64,000 bases of DNA from an uncultured Prevotellaceae bacterium (GCA_900316505.1 ONDH01000014.1:1-64000); one strand, 5' to 3'. Positions 40,101 through 48,123 are shown, numbered from the stretch's first letter. Notes: generated by a model from the sequence alone, not told the origin. Numbers and translations are program-made.

Positions 40101-41541
40101 TCGGGAAACTCACACTCACCTGCAAAGTGCCGGAGAAAAGTTGTCCATCCTTGTCCACCACTGGAGCGTCAAGTTGTGCTGTGGCAAATCCACCGTTGGT
40201 TTGGTTGGAAGAGCCAGGTGATGGGTTGCCCGTATAGCCCCATTCTGCACCACCATCAGTCTTTCGTGCATACGAAGTTCGTGCAATGGAAGCGGGATAC
40301 TCCTGTTGGACAATGATTTTGGTGCCGTCAGAGATGATGATGACACCACCATCGCAATCCAGTTTGTCATTAATTTGGCGATAAGAAGCCTGTGTCCACA
40401 CCTCATGGTGGTCAAAGTTCAACAGGGCATAACCCTTTGCTGGCAATGCGCCATAATTGCTCAACAGACGGTTCTTCTTTAGGTTGTTCGGATTGTCGCT
40501 GATGTAGAGATTCCCCAATGTGACGCTCTTGTCAGTTGGATTGTATAGTTCCACCCAGCTGCCATAGTTGAACGAAGGGTCAAGATACACATCTACGTTT
40601 GCAGCCATGATTTCGTTGATGATCACGTTCTCCGCAGTAGGGTTCTCACGTTTCACTGTCACCCTGCATTGTGCCTTCTTGCCACTGCCGTCCTTCGCAG
40701 TTGCAACGATGTAGCACACGCCAATGCCCACAGCAGTGATTTGTCCTTTGCTGTCCACAGTTGCTACGCTCTCTTTCGTGGAAGACCAGTTCACATTCCT
40801 GTAGGTGGCATTTTCAGGAGCCACATTGGCTGTCAGGTCATGCATCTCCGATTGGAACATTTCAACAGATGTTTCAGAGAGGGTGATGGATGTTACACTA
40901 ATCAATGTGCCCCAATACTCCAGTTTCCAGTTGTCCAGACAAGTCCAGTCCCATTCCAGCACATTGTCTTTTCTGATACCGATTGTCAGCAAGCCATCAT
41001 TCTCCACCTCACAATCCACATAGTTATTGTAGTAACCCTTCTCAAACCAGTAGTGGGCAGCTTCCATGTTGTTGGGTATGTAGCGTGTTCCATCCTGCGT
41101 GTTTATTTCGCTGTATCCACCTCCCAGTGGACTTTCCAAAGCTGCTGACGAAGCAAAAGCGATGGGAGAGTCATAGTAGTTCTTGCTTGAGCGTGAATAC
41201 AGTCGGGCATATTGGAAATCCTCCATGTTGCTTGCATGTGAATAGCTGTAGTCTTGTTGAGCAGAGCCACAGCGGAAGAAGGCATTCAAGCTCACACGAT
41301 AAGTGCCGGCTTTCAGTCCTGCCACATTTTGGTAGGTGTTATAGCTCTTTTGGTAATGCTCAGCATTCTCCACGGGATCGGCAGAACCAAATCCAGTTCC
41401 TTCCCATCCCGTTGTGAGGTCGTTGTTGTTGAATCTTGGGTTAATAATATGCGCGTCAGTCACGTCAATCCAAGTCTGCTGTGCAAAGCTGGCAAGCGAT
41501 GCACAGGATAGCATAAAAGCAGTAAGTGTTAGTCTTATCAT
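37147..41541 (-). CDS. large CotH-kinase-like secreted protein with T9SS tail
   Basis: A 1464-aa exported protein and distant paralogue of the CotH gene at 28312. Signal peptide 1-20; N-terminal beta-sandwich (about 25-215) resembling the modules of the secreted phosphatase (G-L-K-A-G-T-Y-R-V-S, D-N-W-K-L-E-Y); Ig-like Big_2 domain about 220-300 (S-I-T-L-S-E-T-S-V, V-A-T-V-D-S-K-G); lamin-tail domain 310-430; chitobiase/Fn3-like 455-540; CotH kinase-like about 545-900 with L-Q-I-R-N-G-G-N-D, L-N-M-R-E and H-F-V-L-F-D-L-D-G; a galactose-binding-like insert about 1020-1180; second lamin-tail about 1205-1350; T9SS-type tail (K-G-I-Y-I-V-K-A, I-K-F-I-I-K). The longer open frame to 41598 overlaps the upstream gene, so ATG 41541 is used. 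Surface-exposed kinase activity is inferred. Confidence 0.85.
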   Translation of the reverse strand: MIRLTLTAFMLSCASLASFAQQTWIDVTDAHIINPRFNNNDLTTGWEGTGFGSADPVENAEHYQKSYNTYQNVAGLKAGTYRVSLNAFFRCGSAQQDYSYSHASNMEDFQYARLYSRSSKNYYDSPIAFASSAALESPLGGGYSEINTQDGTRYIPNNMEAAHYWFEKGYYNNYVDCEVENDGLLTIGIRKDNVLEWDWTCLDNWKLEYWGTLISVTSITLSETSVEMFQSEMHDLTANVAPENATYRNVNWSSTKESVATVDSKGQITAVGIGVCYIVATAKDGSGKKAQCRVTVKRENPTAENVIINEIMAANVDVYLDPSFNYGSWVELYNPTDKSVTLGNLYISDNPNNLKKNRLLSNYGALPAKGYALLNFDHHEVWTQASYRQINDKLDCDGGVIIISDGTKIIVQQEYPASIARTSYARKTDGGAEWGYTGNPSPGSSNQTNGGFATAQLDAPVVDKDGQLFSGTLQVSVSFPKGATLKYTTDGTAPTQNNGEVSKTGIFSVNKTTCYRFRVFQNGYLPSQVVTRSFIKNDRTYPFPIISLVTKSDNLNSSEYGVFQKGPNGRPGNGQTSNCNWNMDWDRPVSFEFITDNNEYLVSQECDLSVCGGWTRASNPKSFKLKATKTYDMANFFQAQFFDEKPYNKNKTLQIRNGGNDGSCRIKDAAIQQVVARSGLYVDYQAWQPVHVFINGSHYAVLNMREPNNKHYAYANYGIDTDEMDQFEICPDSGYVQMEGTKESFNHLLELSENADDEKTYEEIKKMLDIDEFINYMAVELHIGNWDWPQNNAKGFRDKNDGKFHFVLFDLDGSFNLSAGDIFNQFFNKERYRFDTLHGYNYSNNENIEGKHITKQIELVTLFKNMLMNEKFRKQFIDAFCIVGGSVFQQYKVEEIVNEMASYAASENFVNPWNTANDLMSKLGSRNNGATMALQNCSHMNIGGVERQKVQISSNGVANAKLMVNGLELPYGEFDGYLFAPITLKAVAPVGFRFKGWKSTGTTQMKSVFATAEEWKYYDSGSLDGTSWKSSSYNDSQWKKGLARIGYDNNNWHTGLKTTTEGYLTTYYFRKSFNLADNPSATDEFILDYVIDDGMIVYINGVEAGRYNMPSGTILYNDVATTHAHNNPDTGQMTLKGSLFKKGKNVIAVEVHNNSTTSSDILWDASLSYIVQNNTQTYISTDEEYTLPSTGSQAVVAEFENLSDIDILAEGITPVRINEVSAANSIYINDYFKKNDWIELYNTTDADIDIKGMTISLITDKSKTEKRHDYQVPTNNVKLNTIIPAHGYKVVWCDKLDIIGADIHTNFKLETKGGEVIISTDSYTDKLEYEQHLGTETYGRYPDGANDVYVMTNPTIAKANMIGSYDTLYVKPLNPTPDAIKSYSKEGSIAIAYVGGVVNVKSEDAAIRSVDVYSMSGMKMEASTFANAGNRFVSVNVADLPKGIYIVKATTEDGDENHIKFIIK

Positions 41542-41551
41542 ATTGGTGTTG

Positions 41552-42679
41552 TTAGTTTGTTCTATTCTTGTATTGAGGTTTCTTCCATACGTTGACACCC
41601 AGCAGGTATTTCAGAGTGCCATAGGTGTTGGTCAGACCGAACTTGTTCTGTCGGTAGTCATATGTGTGGGTTTCGAGAATCAGACCGCTGAACATTCTTG
41701 TGTTGTTCCAGAAGAGCGACATGCGCAGATTCAAGTCTGTTGAGACATTGTTCAGGATGGAATGTCCCATATCCTTTGCTTCTGTGATGTTTGACCTTCG
41801 ATACCCGATGCTGGGGATGAACGAGATGGCAAAAAGCACATTGCGCCCCAACACCCAGTTGTAGTTATATCCAACGCTCACGCTGTAGTCATTGTAGTTC
41901 ACCTTGTTGAACAACAGCGTTGAGTCGATGTCCTCCTTGATGTAGTCAGGCAGTTCCTCCTTGTCGAAGGTGATGCGCTGGTGGTTATATTGGAACCCTA
42001 CACTCCAGCTGCCACAACTCTTTCTCTGCACCGCATTGGCTCCAAAAGCAGCAGGCCAAGAGAAGTGGCGGTTGTTGAACATGTACAAGACACTGACTCC
42101 ATTGCATCTGGAATCCAAGCCATGAAATGTCCTTTCCTTTCCCTTTGTCTCAATGCCGCTCACACTCCTGATTTCAGCACCCTTACCGGAATTGAACATA
42201 TAGTATTCAGCAAAGAATTTCGCAGTGTGTATGACAAAAGTCTGTCTCAGAGACGTGCCGTTAGTCTTTCCTGCCTTAATGCCCAGGTCATTCAAGTTCC
42301 ACACCGCACCATAACCGAAGATGCTGTAATAAACAAATCCTCCAAGAATGACAGAAGGGTCTGACTGAATCACCATCGTGTTGTTTGTCTGCGATGACCG
42401 CAAGAAATAGTAGTCATGCCAGTATGACAACTCCACCTGAGCCGTCAGGTTATACTTTTGAGGCGTGACATAGCTGGTGTCACATCCCATGAAGAAATTC
42501 TCCACACCCATCAAGAGACGCTGCGGCAAAGGAGGCCTTTTCTTCTGCTCAGTCACCACCACACTGTCCAGAGTCTGTTCATCAAATGTTTCACCCACCC
42601 CCAAAGAGTCCTGAGCATCAGCAGTCATGCATAGCGCTATCACAAACGCCACCACACACCCAATTCTTTTTTCTACCAT
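41552..42679 (-). CDS. putative outer-membrane beta-barrel protein (DUF4421-like)
   Basis: A 375-aa protein with signal peptide (residues 1-22, ending T-A-D-A-Q) and a long run of amphipathic beta strands with many aromatic residues (for example Y-D-Y-R-Q-N-K-F-G-L near the end). It resembles the Bacteroidetes DUF4421 family; that label is from memory and not secure. It ends 10 nt before the large CotH gene, so the two are surely cotranscribed. A role as outer-membrane anchor or partner for the CotH protein is an inference from this coupling. Confidence 0.7.
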   Translation of the reverse strand: MVEKRIGCVVAFVIALCMTADAQDSLGVGETFDEQTLDSVVVTEQKKRPPLPQRLLMGVENFFMGCDTSYVTPQKYNLTAQVELSYWHDYYFLRSSQTNNTMVIQSDPSVILGGFVYYSIFGYGAVWNLNDLGIKAGKTNGTSLRQTFVIHTAKFFAEYYMFNSGKGAEIRSVSGIETKGKERTFHGLDSRCNGVSVLYMFNNRHFSWPAAFGANAVQRKSCGSWSVGFQYNHQRITFDKEELPDYIKEDIDSTLLFNKVNYNDYSVSVGYNYNWVLGRNVLFAISFIPSIGYRRSNITEAKDMGHSILNNVSTDLNLRMSLFWNNTRMFSGLILETHTYDYRQNKFGLTNTYGTLKYLLGVNVWKKPQYKNRTN

Positions 42680-42694
42680 ACCCGTTACTCTATG

Positions 42695-42736
42695 CTCTAA
42701 ACCCTAAACTCTAAACCCTAAACTCTCAACTCCCTA
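42695..42736. repeat. 7-bp tandem repeat CYCTAAA
   Basis: Alternating CTCTAAA and CCCTAAA units (four clean copies plus decayed ones), ending inside the stop codon of the oxidoreductase. Telomere-like in look, but a short bacterial intergenic repeat. Confidence 0.8.
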
Positions 42737-43729
42737 AATCTTCCCCAATATCCTGTCCATCACCCAATTCGTAGGCGTGGCACTCACTGAGTCACAGTCA
42801 CAAATCTCCTCACCCTTCAAATGCTTCACCACCTTCTCAATCAATCCCATCTGCACGTGCGGAGGGTTGGGTACAATGATTTGTTCTTGTCCACGCTCAG
42901 TGTCCAGCACGATAGGTTCATAGTCAAACACCGAGAACACAATCTTACCCTTTGTACCTACAATCGAGATTCTGTCCCTTCGAGCCGATTCATGCGCCAC
43001 GAAACACCACGACGCACTGCCCGTCAGACCATTGCCGAAACGGAAACATGCATTGAACGTGTCCTCCACCTTATACAGTCCCGCCATGTTCTGGCAGAAA
43101 CCCTCAGCCTCCACAATCGGACCAAACCAATATTGCAGCAAGTCAATCTGATGCGACGCAAGGTCATAGAAATAACCGCCACCACCTGCCACTTCAGGTT
43201 GCAATCTCCATGGCATCTCCCTTCCGCTCTGATAGTCCAGTTCTCTCGGTGGCACAGCAAAACGAATCTGCACCGTCAACACATCCCCAATGTCTCCACT
43301 CATCACAATCTGCTTCGCCTTCTCGAAATAGGGCAGGTAGCGTCGGTAGAAAGCGACAAAGCAAGGAATTCCCGTCAGTTGGCTGATGCGGTTCACCCTC
43401 AGACAGTCCTCATAGCTTGCCGCCAATGGCTTCTCGATATAGGCAGGCTTTCCCGCCTTCATCGCCATGATGGCAAAGGTGGTGTGAGAGGATGGGGGAG
43501 TGGCGATGTACACGGCAGTCACATCAGGGTCGCTCACCAACGCTTGGGCATCAGCATAATACTTCCTGATGCCATGACGTTCTGCATAAGACTTGGCTTT
43601 AGCTTTGTCGCGACTCATCACCGCCACCACTTCGCTTCCTTCAATCTTACCGAATGCAGGACCGCTCTTCTTCTCCGTCACCTCACCGCAACCAATGAAG
43701 CCCCACTTGACTATCTTCTGATTTTCCAT
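42734..43729 (-). CDS. Gfo/Idh/MocA-family oxidoreductase
   Basis: A 331-aa NAD(P)-dependent sugar or inositol-type dehydrogenase. Seen: Rossmann motif G-F-I-G-C-G-E-V near residue 10, Y-I-A-T-P-P-S-S-H near 74, the hallmark E-K-P-L-A near 97 with catalytic Lys, and D-L-A-S-H-Q-I-D-L-L near 187. Cytoplasmic; the substrate is unknown. It is 54 nt upstream of the beta-barrel gene, with only the 7-bp repeat between, so it may lead the operon with the large CotH gene. Confidence 0.92.
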   Translation of the reverse strand: MENQKIVKWGFIGCGEVTEKKSGPAFGKIEGSEVVAVMSRDKAKAKSYAERHGIRKYYADAQALVSDPDVTAVYIATPPSSHTTFAIMAMKAGKPAYIEKPLAASYEDCLRVNRISQLTGIPCFVAFYRRYLPYFEKAKQIVMSGDIGDVLTVQIRFAVPPRELDYQSGREMPWRLQPEVAGGGGYFYDLASHQIDLLQYWFGPIVEAEGFCQNMAGLYKVEDTFNACFRFGNGLTGSASWCFVAHESARRDRISIVGTKGKIVFSVFDYEPIVLDTERGQEQIIVPNPPHVQMGLIEKVVKHLKGEEICDCDSVSATPTNWVMDRILGKI

Positions 43730-43769
43730 TATTTTTGACGTGTAGATTGGCGCAAATCAATTCAATTTG

Positions 43770-43777
43770 CAAAATTA
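43770..43777 (-). promoter_or_regulatory. promoter -7 box for the Gfo/Idh gene
   Basis: TAATTTTG on the minus strand, exact match, 40 nt before the start. Confidence 0.6.
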
Positions 43778-43997
43778 CGACAAAAAATCCAATCCGTCAA
43801 AAGAAAATCTCCAAAGCCCGCCCATTTTAAGTTTTCTTTTCTCCAACAATGGAAATTTTCAAATATTGCTACGCAATTTTGTCAAAAAAACATTCGTTTC
43901 ATTCATGCAATTTGTGCTTATCCCATCTTTCGCAAGTTTTAGTTTGTTGGAGTTAAAGGAGTTATGTCTTTACTTCTGATTTCTTTAGCGAAGCCCT

Positions 43998-44513
43998 CTA
44001 TTTCTTCGGTTTTCTCTCTTCCATCTCGCAGTAGAGCTTGAAGAACTTATCGTTGATTTCATCGCGAATGCGGCGGTATTCGTTCATCTTGAACTCATAA
44101 GTGCCCTCAGTCACCTTGCTGGGGTCTTCGAAAGGCATGTGGATGCGGTGCTTCACGTTGCCACGGAAGATGGGGCAGGTCTTGTCGGCATTGTCGCACA
44201 CAGTGATGACATAATCCCAATCTTCATCCATATACTCATCCACCTTACAAGGCTTGTGGTCGCTGATGTCGATGCCCATCTCGCGCATGACAAGCACTGC
44301 TTTGGGGTTGACACGAGGCTCAGCTTTGACACCACCAGAATAGACTGCCAAGTCCTTACCATACGACTCAAGCAAGCCGTGAGCCATCTGACTTCGGCAA
44401 GTATTGCCTGTACAAAGTACCAGCACCTTAATACCATGTTTCTGTGCATTCATTGTGCTCGCACCCATCATGAGGGCGAAACACACCAATAGAATTTTCT
44501 TGATTGTTTTCAT
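43998..44513 (-). CDS. exported ArsC-type arsenate reductase / LMW phosphatase
   Basis: A 171-aa protein of the thioredoxin-linked ArsC (LMW-PTP fold) family: P-loop C-T-G-N-T-C-R-S-Q-M-A near residue 34, and the redox region V-C-D-N-A-D-K-T-C-P near residue 106, so the three cysteines used in the ArsC relay are present. Unusually it begins with a clear signal peptide (M-K-T-I-K-K-I-L-L-V-C-F-A-L-M-M-G-A-S...N-A-Q) and should act in the periplasm. No arsR or arsenite pump is adjacent. Arsenate reduction in the periplasm would be odd, so a periplasmic phosphatase or redox role is equally possible. Confidence 0.85.
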   Translation of the reverse strand: MKTIKKILLVCFALMMGASTMNAQKHGIKVLVLCTGNTCRSQMAHGLLESYGKDLAVYSGGVKAEPRVNPKAVLVMREMGIDISDHKPCKVDEYMDEDWDYVITVCDNADKTCPIFRGNVKHRIHMPFEDPSKVTEGTYEFKMNEYRRIRDEINDKFFKLYCEMEERKPKK

Positions 44514-44533
44514 TGTTCCTTAATTTTACTCCA

Positions 44534-44541
44534 CAAAGGTA
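44534..44541 (-). promoter_or_regulatory. promoter -7 box for the exported ArsC gene
   Basis: TACCTTTG on the minus strand, exact match, 20 nt before the start. Confidence 0.65.
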
Positions 44542-44616
44542 GCAATAAAAAACAACGCATGATACACGGATTTCCCTCATCACGAAAACACCACGTGCCA
44601 AAACGAAACTTGAAAT

Positions 44617-44681
44617 AATACACGCCCTGTCTGGTTGATTGAAAAAACAAAATTAACCTATTATCTTTAACCTTTGCGCTT
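44617..44681. repeat. 65-bp direct repeat, copy 1
   Basis: Identical over 65 nt to 47646-47710. The two copies bracket the small-peptide and flavodoxin-phosphoesterase genes. Each lies 100-150 nt upstream of a minus-strand start codon, and each contains a minus-strand TAATTTTG box (here 44648-44655). Confidence 0.9.
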
Positions 44682-44754
44682 GTCGCTATTTCTTATGTTG
44701 CATGATGCATTCATTTCATTAACGAGGCGCATGGAGTTCTTTTTGCTCTTGACA

Positions 44755-44895
44755 TCAATGTATATCTTCTGGATTATCTATCAAGTCCAAAGGGTCTTGT
44801 ACAACGGGCATCGTGTCAGGTGAGCCAACAAGTACTTGTATACCCATCTTCAGTTCTGTCACCTCTATCAGAGGCTGCATATATTTCTTTTTCAT
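44755..44895 (-). CDS. small peptide of the MKKKYxQPxIEV type
   Basis: A 46-residue frame: it starts M-K-K-K-Y-M-Q-P-L-I-E-V, has L-V-G-S-P-D in the middle, and ends in an acidic, Pro/Asp-rich tail. Short proteins with this Lys-rich start, Q-P-x-I-E-V and a small-residue G-S step are frequent and uncharacterised in Prevotella and relatives; I know the pattern but no function. The middle resembles a leader-peptide cleavage region, so a processed peptide is possible. The ATG lies 10 nt after the stop of the flavodoxin-phosphoesterase frame, so it is the last gene of that operon. Confidence 0.65.
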   Translation of the reverse strand: MKKKYMQPLIEVTELKMGIQVLVGSPDTMPVVQDPLDLIDNPEDIH

Positions 44896-44905
44896 AACGC
44901 ATTCC

Positions 44906-47495
44906 TTATTTGATTATCACTTTCTTGCCGTTACTGATAAATATGCCCTTTGTAGGTCTTGCCACCTTGACACCTTGAACACTATAGAATTCTGTAGGAA
45001 GGGCGTCAGCGTTAGAACTCACATCAATAATCCCTGTCGTTTCATTATCAAAGGCAAGTGCTTTTGCCAGACCTCCGGACATAGTCAGGTATGCTTTATG
45101 AGCAGGAATCATCAATCCTGTATTTACCGGATAGAATCCTGTTACACCTTTCTTTGTTGACAAGGCATACGTGTTTGCTGGGGCTGCTGTTGCCGTCAAT
45201 GTCCCATGCAATTGGTTGGCAGATACATTATCTGTGGCATTCTCTGTCTTATACAAGTCATACCATGCGTTACCCGTACCTTTCAGAATAAATCCAGTCT
45301 CTGCAGGGATCACACTGACCTCCTGTAATACCACCGTTGTTTCTGTTACATTATTCACGATATAGGCAGTCACTCCTGTAGTCCTGCTGATATCCAGTCT
45401 GTTCTCTGAACAATATGTTGAATAACCATCCGCAGCCAGTTTGATAGCCTCCTCTGGCACTTCTATGCTCAGCGTTAGGTCGTTCGTTACATTCTCACGT
45501 TCCGTACCATACTGACTCTTATCCTGCAGCATACTGCTTGCCATATCTTTCAGTTCCTGTGCCTTGGCTTCACCTATAAAGGCCTTACCCTTCTCGGCTG
45601 CAGTAATCAATGATGACAATGTCGTCGCCGCACTTGCATTCTCCGTTTCATTACCCTCTGCATGAATAATAAAAGCCTGAGCTGCTGTAGGTGCTATCAA
45701 TGAGTATGCCGTGCCTTTGGCCTCTATCTGATTTTTTACAGCAGTATTCAGTCTTTCCTTGGCTACTTCCACCTTTGATACTGTGATGTTGCCCGTCAGT
45801 TCACTTATCTGGTCTGCTCCTTCTACGGCATTACCTAAAATATATAGACCAGTATACTTGCTTGCTGCACCATAGTACATTACTACATTTCCCCATGGTG
45901 AGAACAATGCCAGTGTTCCAGCAGGGCAAGCCCCTTCTATACAGTCTGACGAATAAATGATAGTCGTCTCCGGATAGAATATCTTCTCATTCGTGCTGTA
46001 GTCCTGCACTTCTTTGGTCGTTGGCAACATGTTATATAAGGACTGAGCTGCACTCGTCTCGTTCAATTCAAAGGTAACATTATGATTACCGTCTGTCACC
46101 TTTATTCGCTTGGGCAGAGCCTCGTCAGCTATTCTTCCTGTTGCTATCGCCATATCAGTGAAGTCTGCACTCATCGTCACCTCACGATAGTCACAAGGAT
46201 ATGATATCAGCGAACCTGTATTTACGTCATATATCTCCCTCGATTTGTCTGCATTCCAGTCCTTGGCTATATCAGAGGTATGGAAATGTCCAGTAAACAC
46301 GACTCTGATGCCAGCATCTGCCAGAGTGTTGCGCACTGTCTTGTAGTTGCCCACCACAGCAGTACTTACGAAGTTGTCAACACCCGCGAAGTGTGGCATC
46401 AGCGGATGGTGCATCATGGCAATCACCTTCTTTCCGCTTGCCCTGGCAGCATCCCGTGATGGGTTCGCAGGCATAGGTCAGTGTCGTTCCCTCACGCTCC
46501 GAACTCACTCCATAGCCATAGTTGGCATACTGTGTGGCAAACCACTCGTTAGTTGCCACTGTAGCTGCTGTTGTACTCTCGCCATCATAATACACGGCAT
46601 CGCTATTGCTACCCCTGTCATGATTGCCAGGTATCACCAGTGTCTGTATACCTACCGCTCTCAGCTCATCCAACTTACTTGTCACATATTGATGACTTAC
46701 CTGTTCACCATCCTTGGTCAGGTCACCAGAGATAAGCACAAGGCCCGGACGTAAGTTTCTCTTGATACGAACTATCATATCATCAAACAGTCGCTGGCTG
46801 TAATCTACCAATTTGCGCTGTCCGCTTAGATATGTAGTCCATGCAGTACCCTCGCTAACCAACAACCCAGGTGCCATCACATGAGGGTCAGACAGCATTA
46901 CCATCTTCTGATTGTTAATAGCACTCACCTGCCCTGTTTCCACCAACCAACTGTTCAGCATACTGGCTGCCTGAGAAACCTGCGAAGACTTTATCCAAAT
47001 TTGGTTGCCTTGGAAATTCCCGTCTGGGATTAGTCGTTCTGCATCCGCTACAACGCCACTGATACTGGAGCTGGCACTTGAAACTATCATCCAGATATTC
47101 TTTCCTGCCATCGCAGCACCATTATTAAACAAGAATGTCTGCATGGGTGCAGCCATCTGACTCCACCACAATGGTGTGGCTATGATAATGTCATCATATT
47201 GAGTTAAATCCACACTCACCTGCTTTATTTCCGGATAACTGGATGCATCATTCGGAGCCGCTTTGATAGCATTCAGCAGTTGTGTACCGAGAGCATAGTT
47301 ATTCGCAGCATAGTCCTGTCCCTCTTCAGCAGGCTGTATTTCAACAATATCCACATCCTTCTGTGTGGCTAATTCATTCACTATAGTCCTCACATTGTTT
47401 GTGTAACTATAATACACTACCAGTGTTTTAGCGCTGATTCCACAGCATATCCCAATCAAAAGGATTGCCAATAGCAATGTTCTTGTTTTATTCAT
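44906..47495 (-). pseudogene. flavodoxin-metallophosphoesterase fusion with T9SS tail, frameshifted
   Basis: Two overlapping frames make one gene. Frame one (ATG 47495 to about 46455): signal peptide, flavodoxin-like domain (T-L-V-V-Y-Y-S-Y-T-N-N near residue 24; A-T-P-L-W-W-S-Q near 110), then the start of a calcineurin-type phosphoesterase (M-L-S-D-P-H, L-I-S-G-D-L-T-K-D, I-P-G-N-H-D). Frame two (about 46450 to 44906) continues with A-M-M-H-H-P and F-T-G-H-F-H-T-S, about 400 further residues and a T9SS-like tail (Y-S-V-Q-G-V-K-V, I-F-I-S-N-G-K-K-V-I-I-K). At the joint E-P-I-T-G goes straight to A-A-R-A-S-G-K-K, where relatives have roughly 20 more residues, so a deletion with frame change is likelier than a single base error. 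Upstream ATG 47573 lies before the promoter and is not used. Confidence 0.8.
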
Positions 47496-47522
47496 GATTT
47501 TTTCTGTATTAGTTTTCGGTTG

Positions 47523-47530
47523 CAAAGTTA
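47523..47530 (-). promoter_or_regulatory. promoter -7 box for the flavodoxin-phosphoesterase gene
   Basis: TAACTTTG on the minus strand, exact match, 27 nt before the start at 47495. Confidence 0.65.
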
Positions 47531-47645
47531 CTGCCATTTTTCCATTATGGCATAACACATATCGCAGAAACATCTACCAATTTTACTGAAATCGCATTGT
47601 GCATTATTCTTGATTGCAAAATAACACAAATGCGAAAACAGTTAA

Positions 47646-47710
47646 AATACACGCCCTGTCTGGTTGATTGAAAAAACAAAATTAACCTATTATCTTTAAC
47701 CTTTGCGCTT
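47646..47710. repeat. 65-bp direct repeat, copy 2
   Basis: Identical to 44617-44681, 3029 bp away. It includes the sequence CACGCCCTGTCTGG and a minus-strand TAATTTTG box at 47677-47684. Confidence 0.9.
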
Positions 47711-47848
47711 CGCTAAATCATGAATGACAAATGATAACGAAGGCACTTCGCGGAATAAATTTCAGTAAAGGTGTCAACGTTTCTAGTAAATTGTCAACTA
47801 AATTGCAAAAGAACCACCAAAATCAGGAAAAGACATTTGTGTGGTCAA

Positions 47849-47880
47849 TTTGTCATTTCGTCATTTCGTCATTTCGTCAC
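47849..47880 (-). repeat. octamer array TTCGTCAT
   Basis: Four consecutive 8-bp units (TTTGTCAT, TTCGTCAT, TTCGTCAT, TTCGTCAC). They are the reverse complement of the AATGACGAA family, facing the direct array at 48001 across a very AT-rich core (47920-47985). Confidence 0.8.
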
Positions 47881-48000
47881 TTCTCAACTGGTTTGGGGGA
47901 TGATTAATAGGGGGAGTACTGTAAAAAATATATTATATATATTTATTATATTTATTATAGATATATTTATTATAGCACGCGAAGCGAGAGAGACAAAAAA

Positions 48001-48029
48001 TGACGAAATGACAAAATGACAAAATGACC
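48001..48029 (+). repeat. octamer array TGACRAAA
   Basis: TGACGAAA, TGACAAAA, TGACAAAA, then TGACC. With 47849-47880 it forms a large interrupted inverted repeat around the AT-rich core. Confidence 0.8.
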
Positions 48030-48054
48030 TTTTAGGGATGCAGGTCTTTTTATA

Positions 48055-48123
48055 GTGAGACTTCCACAAAGACACTTGTGAGACTTCCGTAAAGAAATGC
48101 GTAACACGCTCGTAAAGACACCA
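48055..48123 (+). repeat. 23-bp direct repeats, 3 degenerate copies
   Basis: Units 48055-48077 and 48078-48100 share GTGAGACTTCC-x-x-AAAGA; unit 48101-48123 shares GT-x-A-x-A-C and CGTAAAGA. They are head to tail without spacers, upstream of the sensor operon promoter, so they could be iterated protein-binding sites. Confidence 0.6.

Noticed and set aside
44906..47495. Programmed frameshift in the flavodoxin-phosphoesterase gene
   Set aside because: No slippery heptamer or stimulatory structure is evident at the joint, and residues seem to be missing there.
48055..48123. CRISPR-like direct repeats
   Set aside because: The 23-bp units are head to tail with no spacers and are degenerate; no cas genes are nearby.
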